This document shows, one piece after another, positions 8,459 through 16,657 of a stretch of 39,200 bases of DNA; the first letter of the stretch is position 1, and each line of letters starts with the position of its first letter. Position numbers and translations under genes: made by a program. Source of the DNA: CAZPBO01 sp964584815 (GTDB lineage: Bacteria; Planctomycetota; SKW154); contig CAZPBO010000015.1 of the NCBI GenBank assembly GCA_964584815.1, forward strand, positions 1 to 39,200, in the 5' to 3' direction. The notes beneath the pieces were generated by a model. That model was given only the letters and a program-made list of their open reading frames with translations. It was not told the origin of the DNA and did not search any database.

Positions 8459-9886
8459 TCAGCGGATAAGGCGTAACTGGACTCTGCGCCGCTCCGCCTC
8501 TATACGGCGCAGCGTTTCTTTGTCCACATGTGTGGGGTATTTGCCATCAAAACAGGCACAGCAGAAGGTGACATCGCTTTGCCCCCGCACACCGTCTACA
8601 AGGTCGGTTAAGGTCTGATAGACGAGGGCGTCAGCGCCGATAATCTTTGCTATGGACTCCTCAGAATGCGTGGCGGCGATGAACTCGCCTCTTGTCTGCA
8701 TATCAATGCCGTAAACGCATGGGTAGCGTAAAGGCGGCGCGGTAATGGCGAAGAAAACTTCTTTGGCACCGGCGGAGCGGACGAGGTCAACGATGGCACG
8801 GCTTGTGGTTCCCCGAACGATGGAGTCGTCAACGAGCAGGACACGGCGTCCGTGCAGTTCGTGCTTTATCGGGTTGAGTTTTACACGAACGGACTGACGG
8901 CGTTGAGCATCTGAAGGCATAATGAAGGTGCGCCCGATGTAGCGATTTTTGATGAGCCCTTCACGGTATGGGACGGCGAGTTTTGCGGCGAGGGAGACGG
9001 CGGCGGCACGGGCGGTGTCGGGAACCGGCACCACAACATCGGGGCGCAGATGGCGACAGCGCTCCGCAAGCCGCTCCCCCAGACGCAATCGCGCTTCGTA
9101 GACGCTTATCCCGTCTATGACGCTGTCGGGACGCGCAAAATAGACGAACTCAAATATGCACAGCGCGTGGCGCTCCTGTTGCAGCCGTCGCCTCCTAACA
9201 CGCCCTGTAACATCCACAAACACTACCTCACCAGGCGCCACATCTCCGAGTTCCTCAAATCCGAGAACATCCAACGCCACGCTCTCTGAAACGAAGGCAA
9301 AACGCTTGCCACAACGCCCCAGAGACAGCGGCTTTATACCGTGCGGGTCGCGAAAGGCAACAAGACCCTGCCCCGCTATCAGAGCCACCGCCGAGTAGGA
9401 ACCGTTAACGCGGGAGAATACGGACGAGACAGCCTCACATAAGGTGTCAAAGGATAAGGCTTTGCCTTGGCAGCGGGCGGCGAGTTCCTCTGCAAAGACC
9501 GCCAGCAGCAGTTCCGCATCGCAGTCAGAATTGAGGATGTGCTTGTAACGGCGCCACAATTCCCCCCGCAGTTCGGTGTAGTTAACTATGTTGCCATTAT
9601 GGGCAAGGGCGATGCCGAAAGGTGCCGGCACAATAAACGGCTGCGCGTCGTGGCTGGCTCCCAAGCCTATGGTGGGATAGCGAACATGCCCTATAGCAAG
9701 CACTCCGCTTGGGAACTGCGTATCGCGGAAAACCTCCGAAACCAGCCCTACGCCTTTCTTTAAGCGGAGACGCCCATCATATGTGCATATGCCTGCCGCA
9801 TCTTGCCCCCGATGTTGTAGCGCAACCAGCGCTTCATAAACCGAATAACCTGCATCCTCACCTACAAGACCGACTATCCCGCACAT
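8459..9886 (-). CDS. purF: Amidophosphoribosyltransferase PurF
   Basis: PurF makes 5-phosphoribosylamine from PRPP and glutamine, the first committed step of purine synthesis. The glutaminase nucleophile is Cys2 (MCGIVGLVG), so no propeptide is needed. The PRPP loop is VLLVDDSIVRGTTSRAIV near residue 355. The Bacillus-type 4Fe-4S cluster ligands are all present: a Cys in HALCIFEFVYF, one in RYPCVYGID, and the CxxC of TFCCACFDGKYPT near the C-terminus. The length of 475 aa is normal. It is the last gene of the long minus-strand run that begins with mraZ, 6 bases after accD. Other purine genes are not nearby. Confidence 0.97.
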   Translation of the reverse strand: MCGIVGLVGEDAGYSVYEALVALQHRGQDAAGICTYDGRLRLKKGVGLVSEVFRDTQFPSGVLAIGHVRYPTIGLGASHDAQPFIVPAPFGIALAHNGNIVNYTELRGELWRRYKHILNSDCDAELLLAVFAEELAARCQGKALSFDTLCEAVSSVFSRVNGSYSAVALIAGQGLVAFRDPHGIKPLSLGRCGKRFAFVSESVALDVLGFEELGDVAPGEVVFVDVTGRVRRRRLQQERHALCIFEFVYFARPDSVIDGISVYEARLRLGERLAERCRHLRPDVVVPVPDTARAAAVSLAAKLAVPYREGLIKNRYIGRTFIMPSDAQRRQSVRVKLNPIKHELHGRRVLLVDDSIVRGTTSRAIVDLVRSAGAKEVFFAITAPPLRYPCVYGIDMQTRGEFIAATHSEESIAKIIGADALVYQTLTDLVDGVRGQSDVTFCCACFDGKYPTHVDKETLRRIEAERRRVQLRLIR

Positions 9887-9892
9887 CAGCCC

Positions 9893-10750
9893 TTATCCTG
9901 ACAGATAAGAAAGAATCTTTGATATAGTGCTTTTAAGAGCAAGACGATGCAGCACCATATCAACAAAGCCGTGTTTGAGCAGAAACTCCGAACGCTGAAA
10001 CCCTTCTGGCAGTTCTGTTTTTATGGTCTGGGCGATGACATTGGGACCGGCAAAACCGAGGAGTGCGTTGGGTTCGGCGATTATCACATCGCCAAGCGCC
10101 GCAAACGAAGCCATCGCACCGCCCATAGTGGGGTGGGTCAGAACCGACACATAGGGGATTGCCGCGTCCTTCAGTCTTGCAATGGCGGCGGATGTCTTTG
10201 CCATCTGCATAAGGGAGAACATCCCCTCATCCATCCGCGCACCGCCACCTGACCCCGATACGAAAACAAGCGGTATGCGCTCCTTCAACGCCACCTCTGC
10301 TATTATGGCAATTTTTTCCCCCACGACCGACCCCATAGAGCCGCGCATAAATCCTGGGTCTGTGACACCGAAAGCGACCGCTTTGCCGTCTATCTTTCCT
10401 GTTCCTATGACACAGGCATCTTTCAGACGAGTTCGCTTCTGGGACTGTTTGAGACGGTCAGCATAGGCTTTTTTTGCCACGAACTTGAGAGGGTCTGTTG
10501 GCGAAAGGTCTGCAGCCAATTCAGAGAAACTTCCCTCATCAATGAGCAACTCTATTCTGCGTCGCGCCGATATCTCGTAATGGTAGTCGCATTCAGGGCA
10601 GACATTGAAACGCTCCTCAAGCAGCGCAAGAGAGATGTGTTTGCCGCAGGCACTGCATTCTACCATCCCCACATCAACGCGCGTCAACTCACCCAAAAAG
10701 TCTCCTCCACAAGCACTATTGATTTTGCGCCAATGAGAGGCAAAAGTCAA
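9893..10750 (-). CDS. accD: Acetyl-CoA carboxylase carboxyltransferase subunit beta
   Basis: AccD is the zinc-ribbon half of the carboxyltransferase that makes malonyl-CoA for fatty acid synthesis. The zinc ribbon is CSACGKHISLALLEERF followed by NVCPECDYHY (about residues 32-60). The crotonase-fold core has SGSGGARMDEGMFSLMQM and THPTMGGAMASFAALGD near residues 165-215. It has the usual 285 aa. The N-terminal leader before the ribbon is unusual in sequence, and a start at the Met just before the ribbon is possible. accA is not adjacent. It sits 4 bases after the M16 gene and 6 before purF, so it is co-transcribed with the division cluster. Confidence 0.96.
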   Translation of the reverse strand: MTFASHWRKINSACGGDFLGELTRVDVGMVECSACGKHISLALLEERFNVCPECDYHYEISARRRIELLIDEGSFSELAADLSPTDPLKFVAKKAYADRLKQSQKRTRLKDACVIGTGKIDGKAVAFGVTDPGFMRGSMGSVVGEKIAIIAEVALKERIPLVFVSGSGGGARMDEGMFSLMQMAKTSAAIARLKDAAIPYVSVLTHPTMGGAMASFAALGDVIIAEPNALLGFAGPNVIAQTIKTELPEGFQRSEFLLKHGFVDMVLHRLALKSTISKILSYLSG

Positions 10751-10754
10751 ACCA

Positions 10755-12035
10755 TCAACGGGCTGAACGCAGAATTACCACAACCCGTTTTGAGGGGACG
10801 AAGAGTTGGCGCGCAAGGCGCTCCGCCTCCTTTCTTGTTATGGACTCAAGGAGCCGAAGCGTTTGAGGGTAGAAATGTTTGTAGAAAAGACCTGCTGCGA
10901 GTGCGGTGGCGACGAAGGACGGGCTGTCAAGCCTTCGGATATAGACGCCTATGGCGCGGCGGTGCAGGCGATAAAAGACATCCTCGTCCATCCCCACAAG
11001 CGCCGCTTCTTCCAGCGCATCAACAACTTCCTTTGCGGAAGCGTCAGCGTCATCGCTGTCACCGGCAAGATTGGCGTGCCCAAACGACTCATCCGCCATA
11101 TAGCCTGCCCCGAAACTGCCGTCAATCACGCCTTTTTCATACAGCCTCTGGTAGTTTTGGGTTGAGGAACCAATAAGTGCTGTTAAAGCGATTTCGGCGA
11201 GGAGTGTTCTGCGGATGAGGGGCTTTGGAGTGCGTGGCGGCATATCTTTGTAAGCGACGGCGAATTTTTGGCGTCTCATCGGCGCAGTTATGAAAATGGG
11301 CGTCCGTTCCGGGGCGGCACCGTCAGGTTCCCTTGCCAGCGTCCCTACGCTGGAAGGCGGGCGCCATCTGGCGAAAGTGTCCGACACCGCTTTTATGAAG
11401 TCCCCCGCATCAATGTCACCAGCAAAACATATAGCGGCGTTTCTGGGATGGTAGAAGGCGTTGTATGCAACCTGCAAATGGTCGGGTGTTATGCGGCGTA
11501 TGGAGTTTGGTGTTCCCACTATGTCGTAGCGCACAGGATGCCGCTTGTAAAGCGCAGACAGCATCCTCATCACAAGCAGCCAGTCGGGATTTTCCGCAGA
11601 CATCTTCAACTCGCTTAAGACGACGCTTTTTTCGGCTTCTAATCGCTTTTTGTCAAGGCGGAAGTTGATAAGCGCCTCCGCAAGCGGTGCAAGCCCTGCC
11701 AGAATATCGCCGGAGCACGATATCTCAACGGCAGTAGATGTGTGGGTTGTGAAAGCGTTTGAGTCTATGGAGAGGGTAGCCAACTGTTCTGAAAGGGGTC
11801 TGTCGGTCTGCTCAAAAAGGAGGTGCTCAAGGAGATGTGCTGTGCCGGCAGGAACACGAAAAGTGCGTTCGCCTACGCGGAACTTTGTGTCAATGGAGCC
11901 GAATCGGACAGCAACGAGACCGAATTTTTCCGCCCATCCGCGGCGGGGCACAAGTCCCACCCGTAGACCGTTTGGAAGACGCCACAGAAGGAGCCGTTCG
12001 CCGAATCGCCTGTCCTCAACAATGCGGGGTTTCAC
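10755..12035 (-). CDS. M16 family zinc peptidase homologue, YmfH-like
   Basis: This is an M16 (pitrilysin) family protein of 426 aa. The inverted zinc motif HxxEH is intact (HLLEH, H67, E70, H71 from the GTG at 12035), and the distal Glu is likely in SVVLSELKMSAENPDW. Segments such as AEKFGLVAVRFGSIDTKF, HPVRYDIVGTPNSI and FYHPRNAAICFAGDID most resemble Bacillus YmfH, a protein linked with EF-P 5-aminopentanol modification. A YmfF-type partner is not next to it. I chose GTG 12035 because it overlaps the preceding stop (GTGA) and has GGAGG 5 bases upstream. The longer frame from 12152 would run deep into the membrane protein gene. It occupies the place where ftsA/ftsZ normally follow ftsQ. Confidence 0.85.
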   Translation of the reverse strand: MKPRIVEDRRFGERLLLWRLPNGLRVGLVPRRGWAEKFGLVAVRFGSIDTKFRVGERTFRVPAGTAHLLEHLLFEQTDRPLSEQLATLSIDSNAFTTHTSTAVEISCSGDILAGLAPLAEALINFRLDKKRLEAEKSVVLSELKMSAENPDWLLVMRMLSALYKRHPVRYDIVGTPNSIRRITPDHLQVAYNAFYHPRNAAICFAGDIDAGDFIKAVSDTFARWRPPSSVGTLAREPDGAAPERTPIFITAPMRRQKFAVAYKDMPPRTPKPLIRRTLLAEIALTALIGSSTQNYQRLYEKGVIDGSFGAGYMADESFGHANLAGDSDDADASAKEVVDALEEAALVGMDEDVFYRLHRRAIGVYIRRLDSPSFVATALAAGLFYKHFYPQTLRLLESITRKEAERLARQLFVPSKRVVVILRSAR

Positions 12036-12487
12036 GGATGCCTCCTTAAGGAGGCGGCGATGCCACAACACGCCCCACCCGCGATTATTGTCCACCATTT
12101 TCCCCAAATCGCTGTTTCCGCCCACAGAAGAGGACTGATGTTCCACGGCCAAAGAACAGGAGATGTGAAGACCCAGCCCAGAAGTGGCCAGAGGAACCAG
12201 AGTGCGAAGGCGGCGGAAACAAGGGTGCTTCTTGCGTCTGGGTGCACCCTGGCAAGGAGTGCCGACAGGAGCGCGGCAGGTCCTCCCATCGCCAGTGGAG
12301 TAGCGAGGGCAAGCAGACCGCCTTGGGCGACCAGAAACGCGCCTGGTAAGGTGAGGCAGGCGACGACCATAACCTCAAGCGGCGCCAATCCCAGAACCGC
12401 TGCGGCAAAAAGCGCTGCCCCGCATATCCGACAATATGTCACCCCAAGAAACGGCGGCCACAGACCCGCCACACCGACAATCGTCAT
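12032..12487 (-). CDS. Unknown multi-pass membrane protein
   Basis: I do not recognise this 151-aa protein. It is very hydrophobic with about four to five membrane segments (for example around AALFAAAVLGLAPLEVMVV, GGPAALLSALLA and TLVSAAFALWFLWPLLGW), two cysteines in YCRICGA near the N-terminus and CC near the C-terminus. The ATG at 12487 is chosen because it overlaps the ftsQ stop as TGATG. The open frame extends upstream to 12568 but that part lies inside ftsQ. Its stop overlaps the M16 start as GTGA. Coupling on both sides suggests a product made in step with FtsQ and the M16 homologue. Confidence 0.7.
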   Translation of the reverse strand: MTIVGVAGLWPPFLGVTYCRICGAALFAAAVLGLAPLEVMVVACLTLPGAFLVAQGGLLALATPLAMGGPAALLSALLARVHPDARSTLVSAAFALWFLWPLLGWVFTSPVLWPWNISPLLWAETAIWGKWWTIIAGGACCGIAASLRRHP

Positions 12488-13323
12488 CACTGCCGCCGCT
12501 GCTGCTCCAACTCGCGACCACCTGAAACTTGCCCCACAGGAGCGCTCCACAGCACAACTTTTCTGCATCTTTTCGCCTCCGGATTCCGCAAAACCAACTC
12601 AAGATTGCCCAACTTCTCCTTCACCGACAGATAGTCCACACCCGGTCCCCCAGGCGCATATCCCCACTCAAAAAGTCTACCGTCTGATGAAACAAGACTG
12701 AATCTGCCCCCTGCAGTTGCTTTTATCATCGTTATTTCTACACCGTAGGCGTCAAAAACCGCCCTGTTTTTGTAGACTATATCGCATATCCGCATCGCCG
12801 CCTCTTCCCATCTACGCACCCCTTTGGCATCCACCACAACAAGACCACTTTCTCTGACTTTACTGAACCCTGCACGGCAGGGAATGGTCTGGGCTTTCTC
12901 ATCACACAAAAGGAGACGGCTGCCTTTAAGGAGCGCCGCAAAGGGGTGACGCAGCGCAACACCAATCCGCAGACGCATACCCAAAGCCTTTATCCAAAGC
13001 ACACGCTTGACCCAGCCACATCTCTCAAGTTTCCGCGTCAGCCTGTCAAGCCCGTTTTTCCGCAGGTCTATCGTCTCCACAGACTGCAGAACGCCTTTTA
13101 TGGCTTTCTCAGCGTCCTCTTTGAAAGGTTCCTTCTTTTTGAAGTGCAATTTTATCGTCTCTCTGCGCAGACGGAAGCGATAGGACTGTTTGAGGAGGGC
13201 AAAGGTGCAGAGGACGGTGAAGGCGCAGACGGTAACCGAAACAGCGACCACAGTGGTGCGGGTTGAGGTCTTCTCATCCTTTTTCTCTTTTTTTGCGCCT
13301 TTTATGCTGTTTGTTTGCGCCAT
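12487..13323 (-). CDS. ftsQ: FtsQ-like cell division protein
   Basis: FtsQ is a bitopic divisome protein that links FtsB/FtsL with later components. The layout fits: a Lys-rich cytoplasmic tail (residues 1-24), one membrane segment (about 25-47, TTVVAVSVTVCAFTVLCTF), then a POTRA-like stretch with RKNGLDRLTRKLERCGWVKR and RLRIGVALRHPFAAL, followed by the beta domain. At 278 aa the length is normal. Sequence similarity is weak, as usual for FtsQ, so position after murC-murB-ddl carries much of the weight. The ATG at 13323 has GAGG at 8 bases and overlaps ddl by 22 bases. ftsA and ftsZ do not follow it. Confidence 0.78.
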   Translation of the reverse strand: MAQTNSIKGAKKEKKDEKTSTRTTVVAVSVTVCAFTVLCTFALLKQSYRFRLRRETIKLHFKKKEPFKEDAEKAIKGVLQSVETIDLRKNGLDRLTRKLERCGWVKRVLWIKALGMRLRIGVALRHPFAALLKGSRLLLCDEKAQTIPCRAGFSKVRESGLVVVDAKGVRRWEEAAMRICDIVYKNRAVFDAYGVEITMIKATAGGRFSLVSSDGRLFEWGYAPGGPGVDYLSVKEKLGNLELVLRNPEAKRCRKVVLWSAPVGQVSGGRELEQQRRQ

Positions 13324-14243
13324 TTCACACGCCTCAAAGCGAGGTCAACCATCCGCTTGCAGAGGTCGGGGAAGTCATATCCGATGGTGGCGGCGGCTTT
13401 TGGTAGAAGGCTACGCGCTGTGAGTCCGGGTATTGTGTTCACTTCCAGAATATAGGGTTTTCTGCCCGACAGTATTAGGTCAACGCGTGAGAAGTCGCGT
13501 GCGCCAACGGCGATATGTGCGCACAACGCTGCCTCCTGACAGAGGCGATACAGGCGTGGCTCAATGTCGGGGTTGACGATGTATTGGGTGGCGGGGTCGG
13601 AGTACTTTGCGCGATAGTCAAAGAAGAGACGCGCCACGCGCATCTCAATCAGCGGCAATGGACGGTTCTCAAGGATGGCGCAGGTCAACTCGCGCCCTTT
13701 TATGAACTTTTCAACCAGAACGCGCGGAGAGAATCGCAGCGCGGATGAAACCGCATCCGCCAGACCGCTGCGGGTGTCCACCACCTCAACGCCTATGCTT
13801 GAACCGCCGTTTGCAGGCTTCACCACCACGGGATAGCCGCCGAGTTCGCTGCGCACAAACCAGTCCATATCCGACGCCGTTAGACTATCGTTCATCACCA
13901 AATATGGCGGCGTTGGTATCCCGAAAGCCTCAAAAATGCGTTTGGCTGCCACCTTATCCATCGCGAGCCTGCCAGCATCAGGACCGCTGCCCGTATAGGG
14001 GATACCACGCTCCTCAAGAAGCGCCGCAAGGCGACCGTCCTCCCCAAACCCCCCATGCAGTGCCACAAACACCACATCAAAGTTTAATCCTTCCAACTCA
14101 CGCAGGTCTTCATAATTAAGAACAACCTCAATTACAGGATAACCCACGCTACGCAGCGCCTCCGCCACCGCCTTCCCACTCTTGATTGAAACCTCCCTTT
14201 CTTCTGATGTGCCTCCCATCAAAACGGCAACTCGCGGCAGCAT
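13302..14243 (-). CDS. ddl: D-alanine--D-alanine ligase
   Basis: Ddl joins two D-alanines with ATP for the peptidoglycan stem peptide. The N-terminal motif is VAVLMGGTSEEREVSIKSG. ATP-grasp features are YPVVVKPANGGSSIGVEVV, VEKFIKGRELTCAILENRPL and the metal-binding end ILEVNTIPGLTARSLLPKAA. The ATG at 14243 has GGAGGG 7 bases upstream (this sequence lies in the murB stop region) and gives 313 aa. The frame opens slightly earlier at 14258. It sits between murB and ftsQ as in classic dcw clusters. Confidence 0.96.
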   Translation of the reverse strand: MLPRVAVLMGGTSEEREVSIKSGKAVAEALRSVGYPVIEVVLNYEDLRELEGLNFDVVFVALHGGFGEDGRLAALLEERGIPYTGSGPDAGRLAMDKVAAKRIFEAFGIPTPPYLVMNDSLTASDMDWFVRSELGGYPVVVKPANGGSSIGVEVVDTRSGLADAVSSALRFSPRVLVEKFIKGRELTCAILENRPLPLIEMRVARLFFDYRAKYSDPATQYIVNPDIEPRLYRLCQEAALCAHIAVGARDFSRVDLILSGRKPYILEVNTIPGLTARSLLPKAAATIGYDFPDLCKRMVDLALRRVKWRKQTA

Positions 14244-14247
14244 CCAC

Positions 14248-15111
14248 CTACCCTCCAACTCTTATCACCTCCGGCTCAAGTTTTATGCCGAAACACTCCT
14301 CAACGCGGCGGACAATCTCACGCATTAAAGCCAGAATATCGGCGCATTTTGCTCCACCTCTGTTCAGAATGAAGTTTGCGTGCTGTCTGCTCACCACCGC
14401 GCCCCCACTGCACGCCCCCTTCATCCCCACACGCTCTATCAGATATCCCGCCGAAAATCCTTCAGGATTTTTGAAAACGCACCCCGCGCTCCTCGCCGAA
14501 AGAGGCTGCCTTGCTACCTTCTTGCGCAGAATCGCACGCATCTTTGCCCACACCTCCTCCGCATCCGCCCGCTCAAGACGCAACCATACGCGGGTTATCA
14601 CCTCGCCCCTCCTTTGTGGACCGTGTCTGTAGGAGAAGTGCATCTCACAGCGATTCCGTCTGACCAACTCTCCGTTTGGCAGGAGGAATTCGGCGCTCTC
14701 CACAACATCGCCGATGCAGCCCCATTTGCCGCCCGCGTTCATCGCCACAGCCCCCCCGATACTGGCGGGTATCCCCACCAACCCCTCAATGCCGCTCAAA
14801 CCCTTCTCCGCACACATCTTAACGAGCCTTTGCAGACCTAACCCCGCCTCCGCCTCCACCATATCATCCTCAAATCTAACCTTTACCAGCCTCCTTGTTG
14901 AGACCACAGGAGACGCTATCCCTTTGTCTGAAATCAGAAGGTTTGAGCCCGCACCGATAAGGAAAGGACGGCGGCTTTCGGCGTTGAGTCGTGCCCAAAC
15001 ATCTGCCAAATCGTCTACGCTGTGCGGCAAATAGAGGTGTTCTATCTGCCCACCAACCGACAGGGTCGTCAGTTCGGCACCTGTAGCGCCACAGACAAGG
15101 TCAACCGGCAT
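14248..15111 (-). CDS. murB: UDP-N-acetylenolpyruvoylglucosamine reductase
   Basis: MurB is the FAD enzyme that reduces UDP-GlcNAc-enolpyruvate to UDP-MurNAc with NADPH. FAD-binding elements are GAGSNLLISDKGI and IEGLVGIPASIGGAVAMNAG. The C-terminal block SAGCVFKNPEGFSAGYLIE is present, with Cys at the place of the proton-donating Ser of E. coli MurB, a substitution seen in several other bacterial MurBs. The compact 287-aa form lacking the long E. coli insertion fits the type II group. Its start overlaps the murC stop by 11 bases. Confidence 0.95.
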   Translation of the reverse strand: MPVDLVCGATGAELTTLSVGGQIEHLYLPHSVDDLADVWARLNAESRRPFLIGAGSNLLISDKGIASPVVSTRRLVKVRFEDDMVEAEAGLGLQRLVKMCAEKGLSGIEGLVGIPASIGGAVAMNAGGKWGCIGDVVESAEFLLPNGELVRRNRCEMHFSYRHGPQRRGEVITRVWLRLERADAEEVWAKMRAILRKKVARQPLSARSAGCVFKNPEGFSAGYLIERVGMKGACSGGAVVSRQHANFILNRGGAKCADILALMREIVRRVEECFGIKLEPEVIRVGG

Positions 15112-16483
15112 AGCGTGCCCTTTCTGGTGCTTTTGATTTCAAGGTTGCGGCGAAGCCGCGTGCGAGGCGGTATATATCTCCTGCGCCCATAAAGCAAACT
15201 GCGGAGAACGCATCCGCTTCGCGGCGCAGAAGTTCATATGCGTCCTCAAAGGATGTGGCAACGCGAACGCGCAGCCCCTTTGCTTTAAGTGCCGCGCCTA
15301 ACGCACCGTGGTTTATCTTGCAGCGCACATCACTCCCTTCCCGCACCGAATAGACAGGCAGAAGCAGAACATCATCCGCATCTGAAAAAGCCGTAACGAA
15401 GTCGTCAAAGAGCGCCAGAAGGCGTGAATGTTGGTGCGCTTGGAAGACAAAAAGAGGCTTTGGCGGGAAAGTCTCTTTTACGGTGCGCACAACCGCTTTT
15501 ACCTCTGTGGGATGGTGGGCGTAGTCGTCAATTACGACAGGGGAGAAGCGGCTTATCACCTGCAGGCGCCTTGCGACTCCCCTGAAAGTGGAAAGGGATG
15601 CCGCCGCAGCAGAGGACGATAACCCGAGCGTGGAAAGGAGCGCAAAAGCGCACGCTGCATTGAAGCAATTATGCCTTCCTATGACGGAGAGGCGCATAAC
15701 TGTTGTGTCGCCGCGATGGGAAATCGTGAGGTTGCCTGCGTTATCTGAATGAAGGATGCGAAAATCTGCATCCTTTGCACGCCCGAAGGTGACCACACGC
15801 CTGCCCAGGCGTTTTGCCAGACGACGGCAGTTGGCGTCGTCGGCGTTCAGCACGACAAATTCTTCTGCTGCTGACGCAAACTCATAAAAAGCCTTAAAGA
15901 GGTTTTGCTCTGTGCCGTAGTAGTCCAGATGGTCGGGTTCAATGTTTGTGATGACGGCAACAGAGCGTCGGAGATTGAGAAAGGAGCGGTCAAACTCGCA
16001 GGCTTCGGTGACGAAGAATGGTGCTTTTGGCGGGCGAGGAAGAGAGCGCAACTGATATGCCTCACCTCCCACAACGAAAGAGCAGGGGAAGAAAGCGTCG
16101 TGGAGCGCCCTCACCAGCATAGCGGTTACGGTTGTTTTGCCGTGACTTCCGGCGATGGCGATGGTGCGGAAATGACGGGAGATTAAACCGAGCATTTGGG
16201 AGTATTTAAGGACTGGGATATTGCGTTTTTTCGCTGCGACGATTTCGGGGTTGTTTTGCGGAACGGCGGCGGAGTGGACAAGAAGGCGGCATCCGGGTGG
16301 CAGATTGCGGGCATTATGCCCGACACAGAGCCTTGCGCCGCCGTTCAAAAGTCGCCAGAAACTGTCCCCTCTTGCCATATCCGACCCGCTCACGCGCACA
16401 CCCCATTGCATAAGCAACTCGGCAAGCGACGCCATCCCGCTGCCGCCTACCCCCACCATATGAACGGGTCCCTCACCAAACAT
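15101..16483 (-). CDS. murC: UDP-N-acetylmuramate--L-alanine ligase
   Basis: MurC adds L-Ala to UDP-MurNAc. The nucleotide-sugar binding start is VHMVGVGGSGMASLAELL, the ATP loop is AGSHGKTTVTAML near residue 110, and the central domain contains TNIEPDHLDYYGT. The C-terminal domain begins near residue 310 (VVIDDYAHHPTEVKA). The 460 aa from the ATG at 16483 are normal. This start has AAGGAG 6-7 bases upstream, and the GTG at 16498 is the alternative. It is the only one of the four Mur ligases separated from murE and murF by other genes. Confidence 0.97.
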   Translation of the reverse strand: MFGEGPVHMVGVGGSGMASLAELLMQWGVRVSGSDMARGDSFWRLLNGGARLCVGHNARNLPPGCRLLVHSAAVPQNNPEIVAAKKRNIPVLKYSQMLGLISRHFRTIAIAGSHGKTTVTAMLVRALHDAFFPCSFVVGGEAYQLRSLPRPPKAPFFVTEACEFDRSFLNLRRSVAVITNIEPDHLDYYGTEQNLFKAFYEFASAAEEFVVLNADDANCRRLAKRLGRRVVTFGRAKDADFRILHSDNAGNLTISHRGDTTVMRLSVIGRHNCFNAACAFALLSTLGLSSSAAAASLSTFRGVARRLQVISRFSPVVIDDYAHHPTEVKAVVRTVKETFPPKPLFVFQAHQHSRLLALFDDFVTAFSDADDVLLLPVYSVREGSDVRCKINHGALGAALKAKGLRVRVATSFEDAYELLRREADAFSAVCFMGAGDIYRLARGFAATLKSKAPERARYAG

Positions 16484-16494
16484 TGTTGTCTCCT

Positions 16495-16629
16495 TCACAG
16501 CACAAAATACGCCACGGCAAACGCGGCGATGCCGCTTGTTATAACGGTCAGGACGAACTTACCCTCAGCACCCCGCCAGGTCTGGGGATTTTTCCTTTGC
16601 CAGACCAGCCTCCGAAATAGCACCCTCAT
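16495..16629 (-). CDS. Possible 44-aa single-pass membrane microprotein
   Basis: The gap of about 160 bases between the LysM gene and murC holds a 44-codon frame. It encodes a basic N-terminus (MRVLFRRLVWQRKNPQTWRG) and one predicted membrane segment (FVLTVITSGIAAFAVAYFVL) ending directly at the stop. The stop lies next to the murC ribosome binding site. The ribosome binding site for the microprotein itself is weak, and the frame also continues upstream into the LysM gene. A basic head plus one membrane helix is a plausible small membrane protein, but it could be chance. Confidence 0.35.
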   Translation of the reverse strand: MRVLFRRLVWQRKNPQTWRGAEGKFVLTVITSGIAAFAVAYFVL

Positions 16630-16657
16630 CTGCACTATTCTGCTTACCGACACCGCA

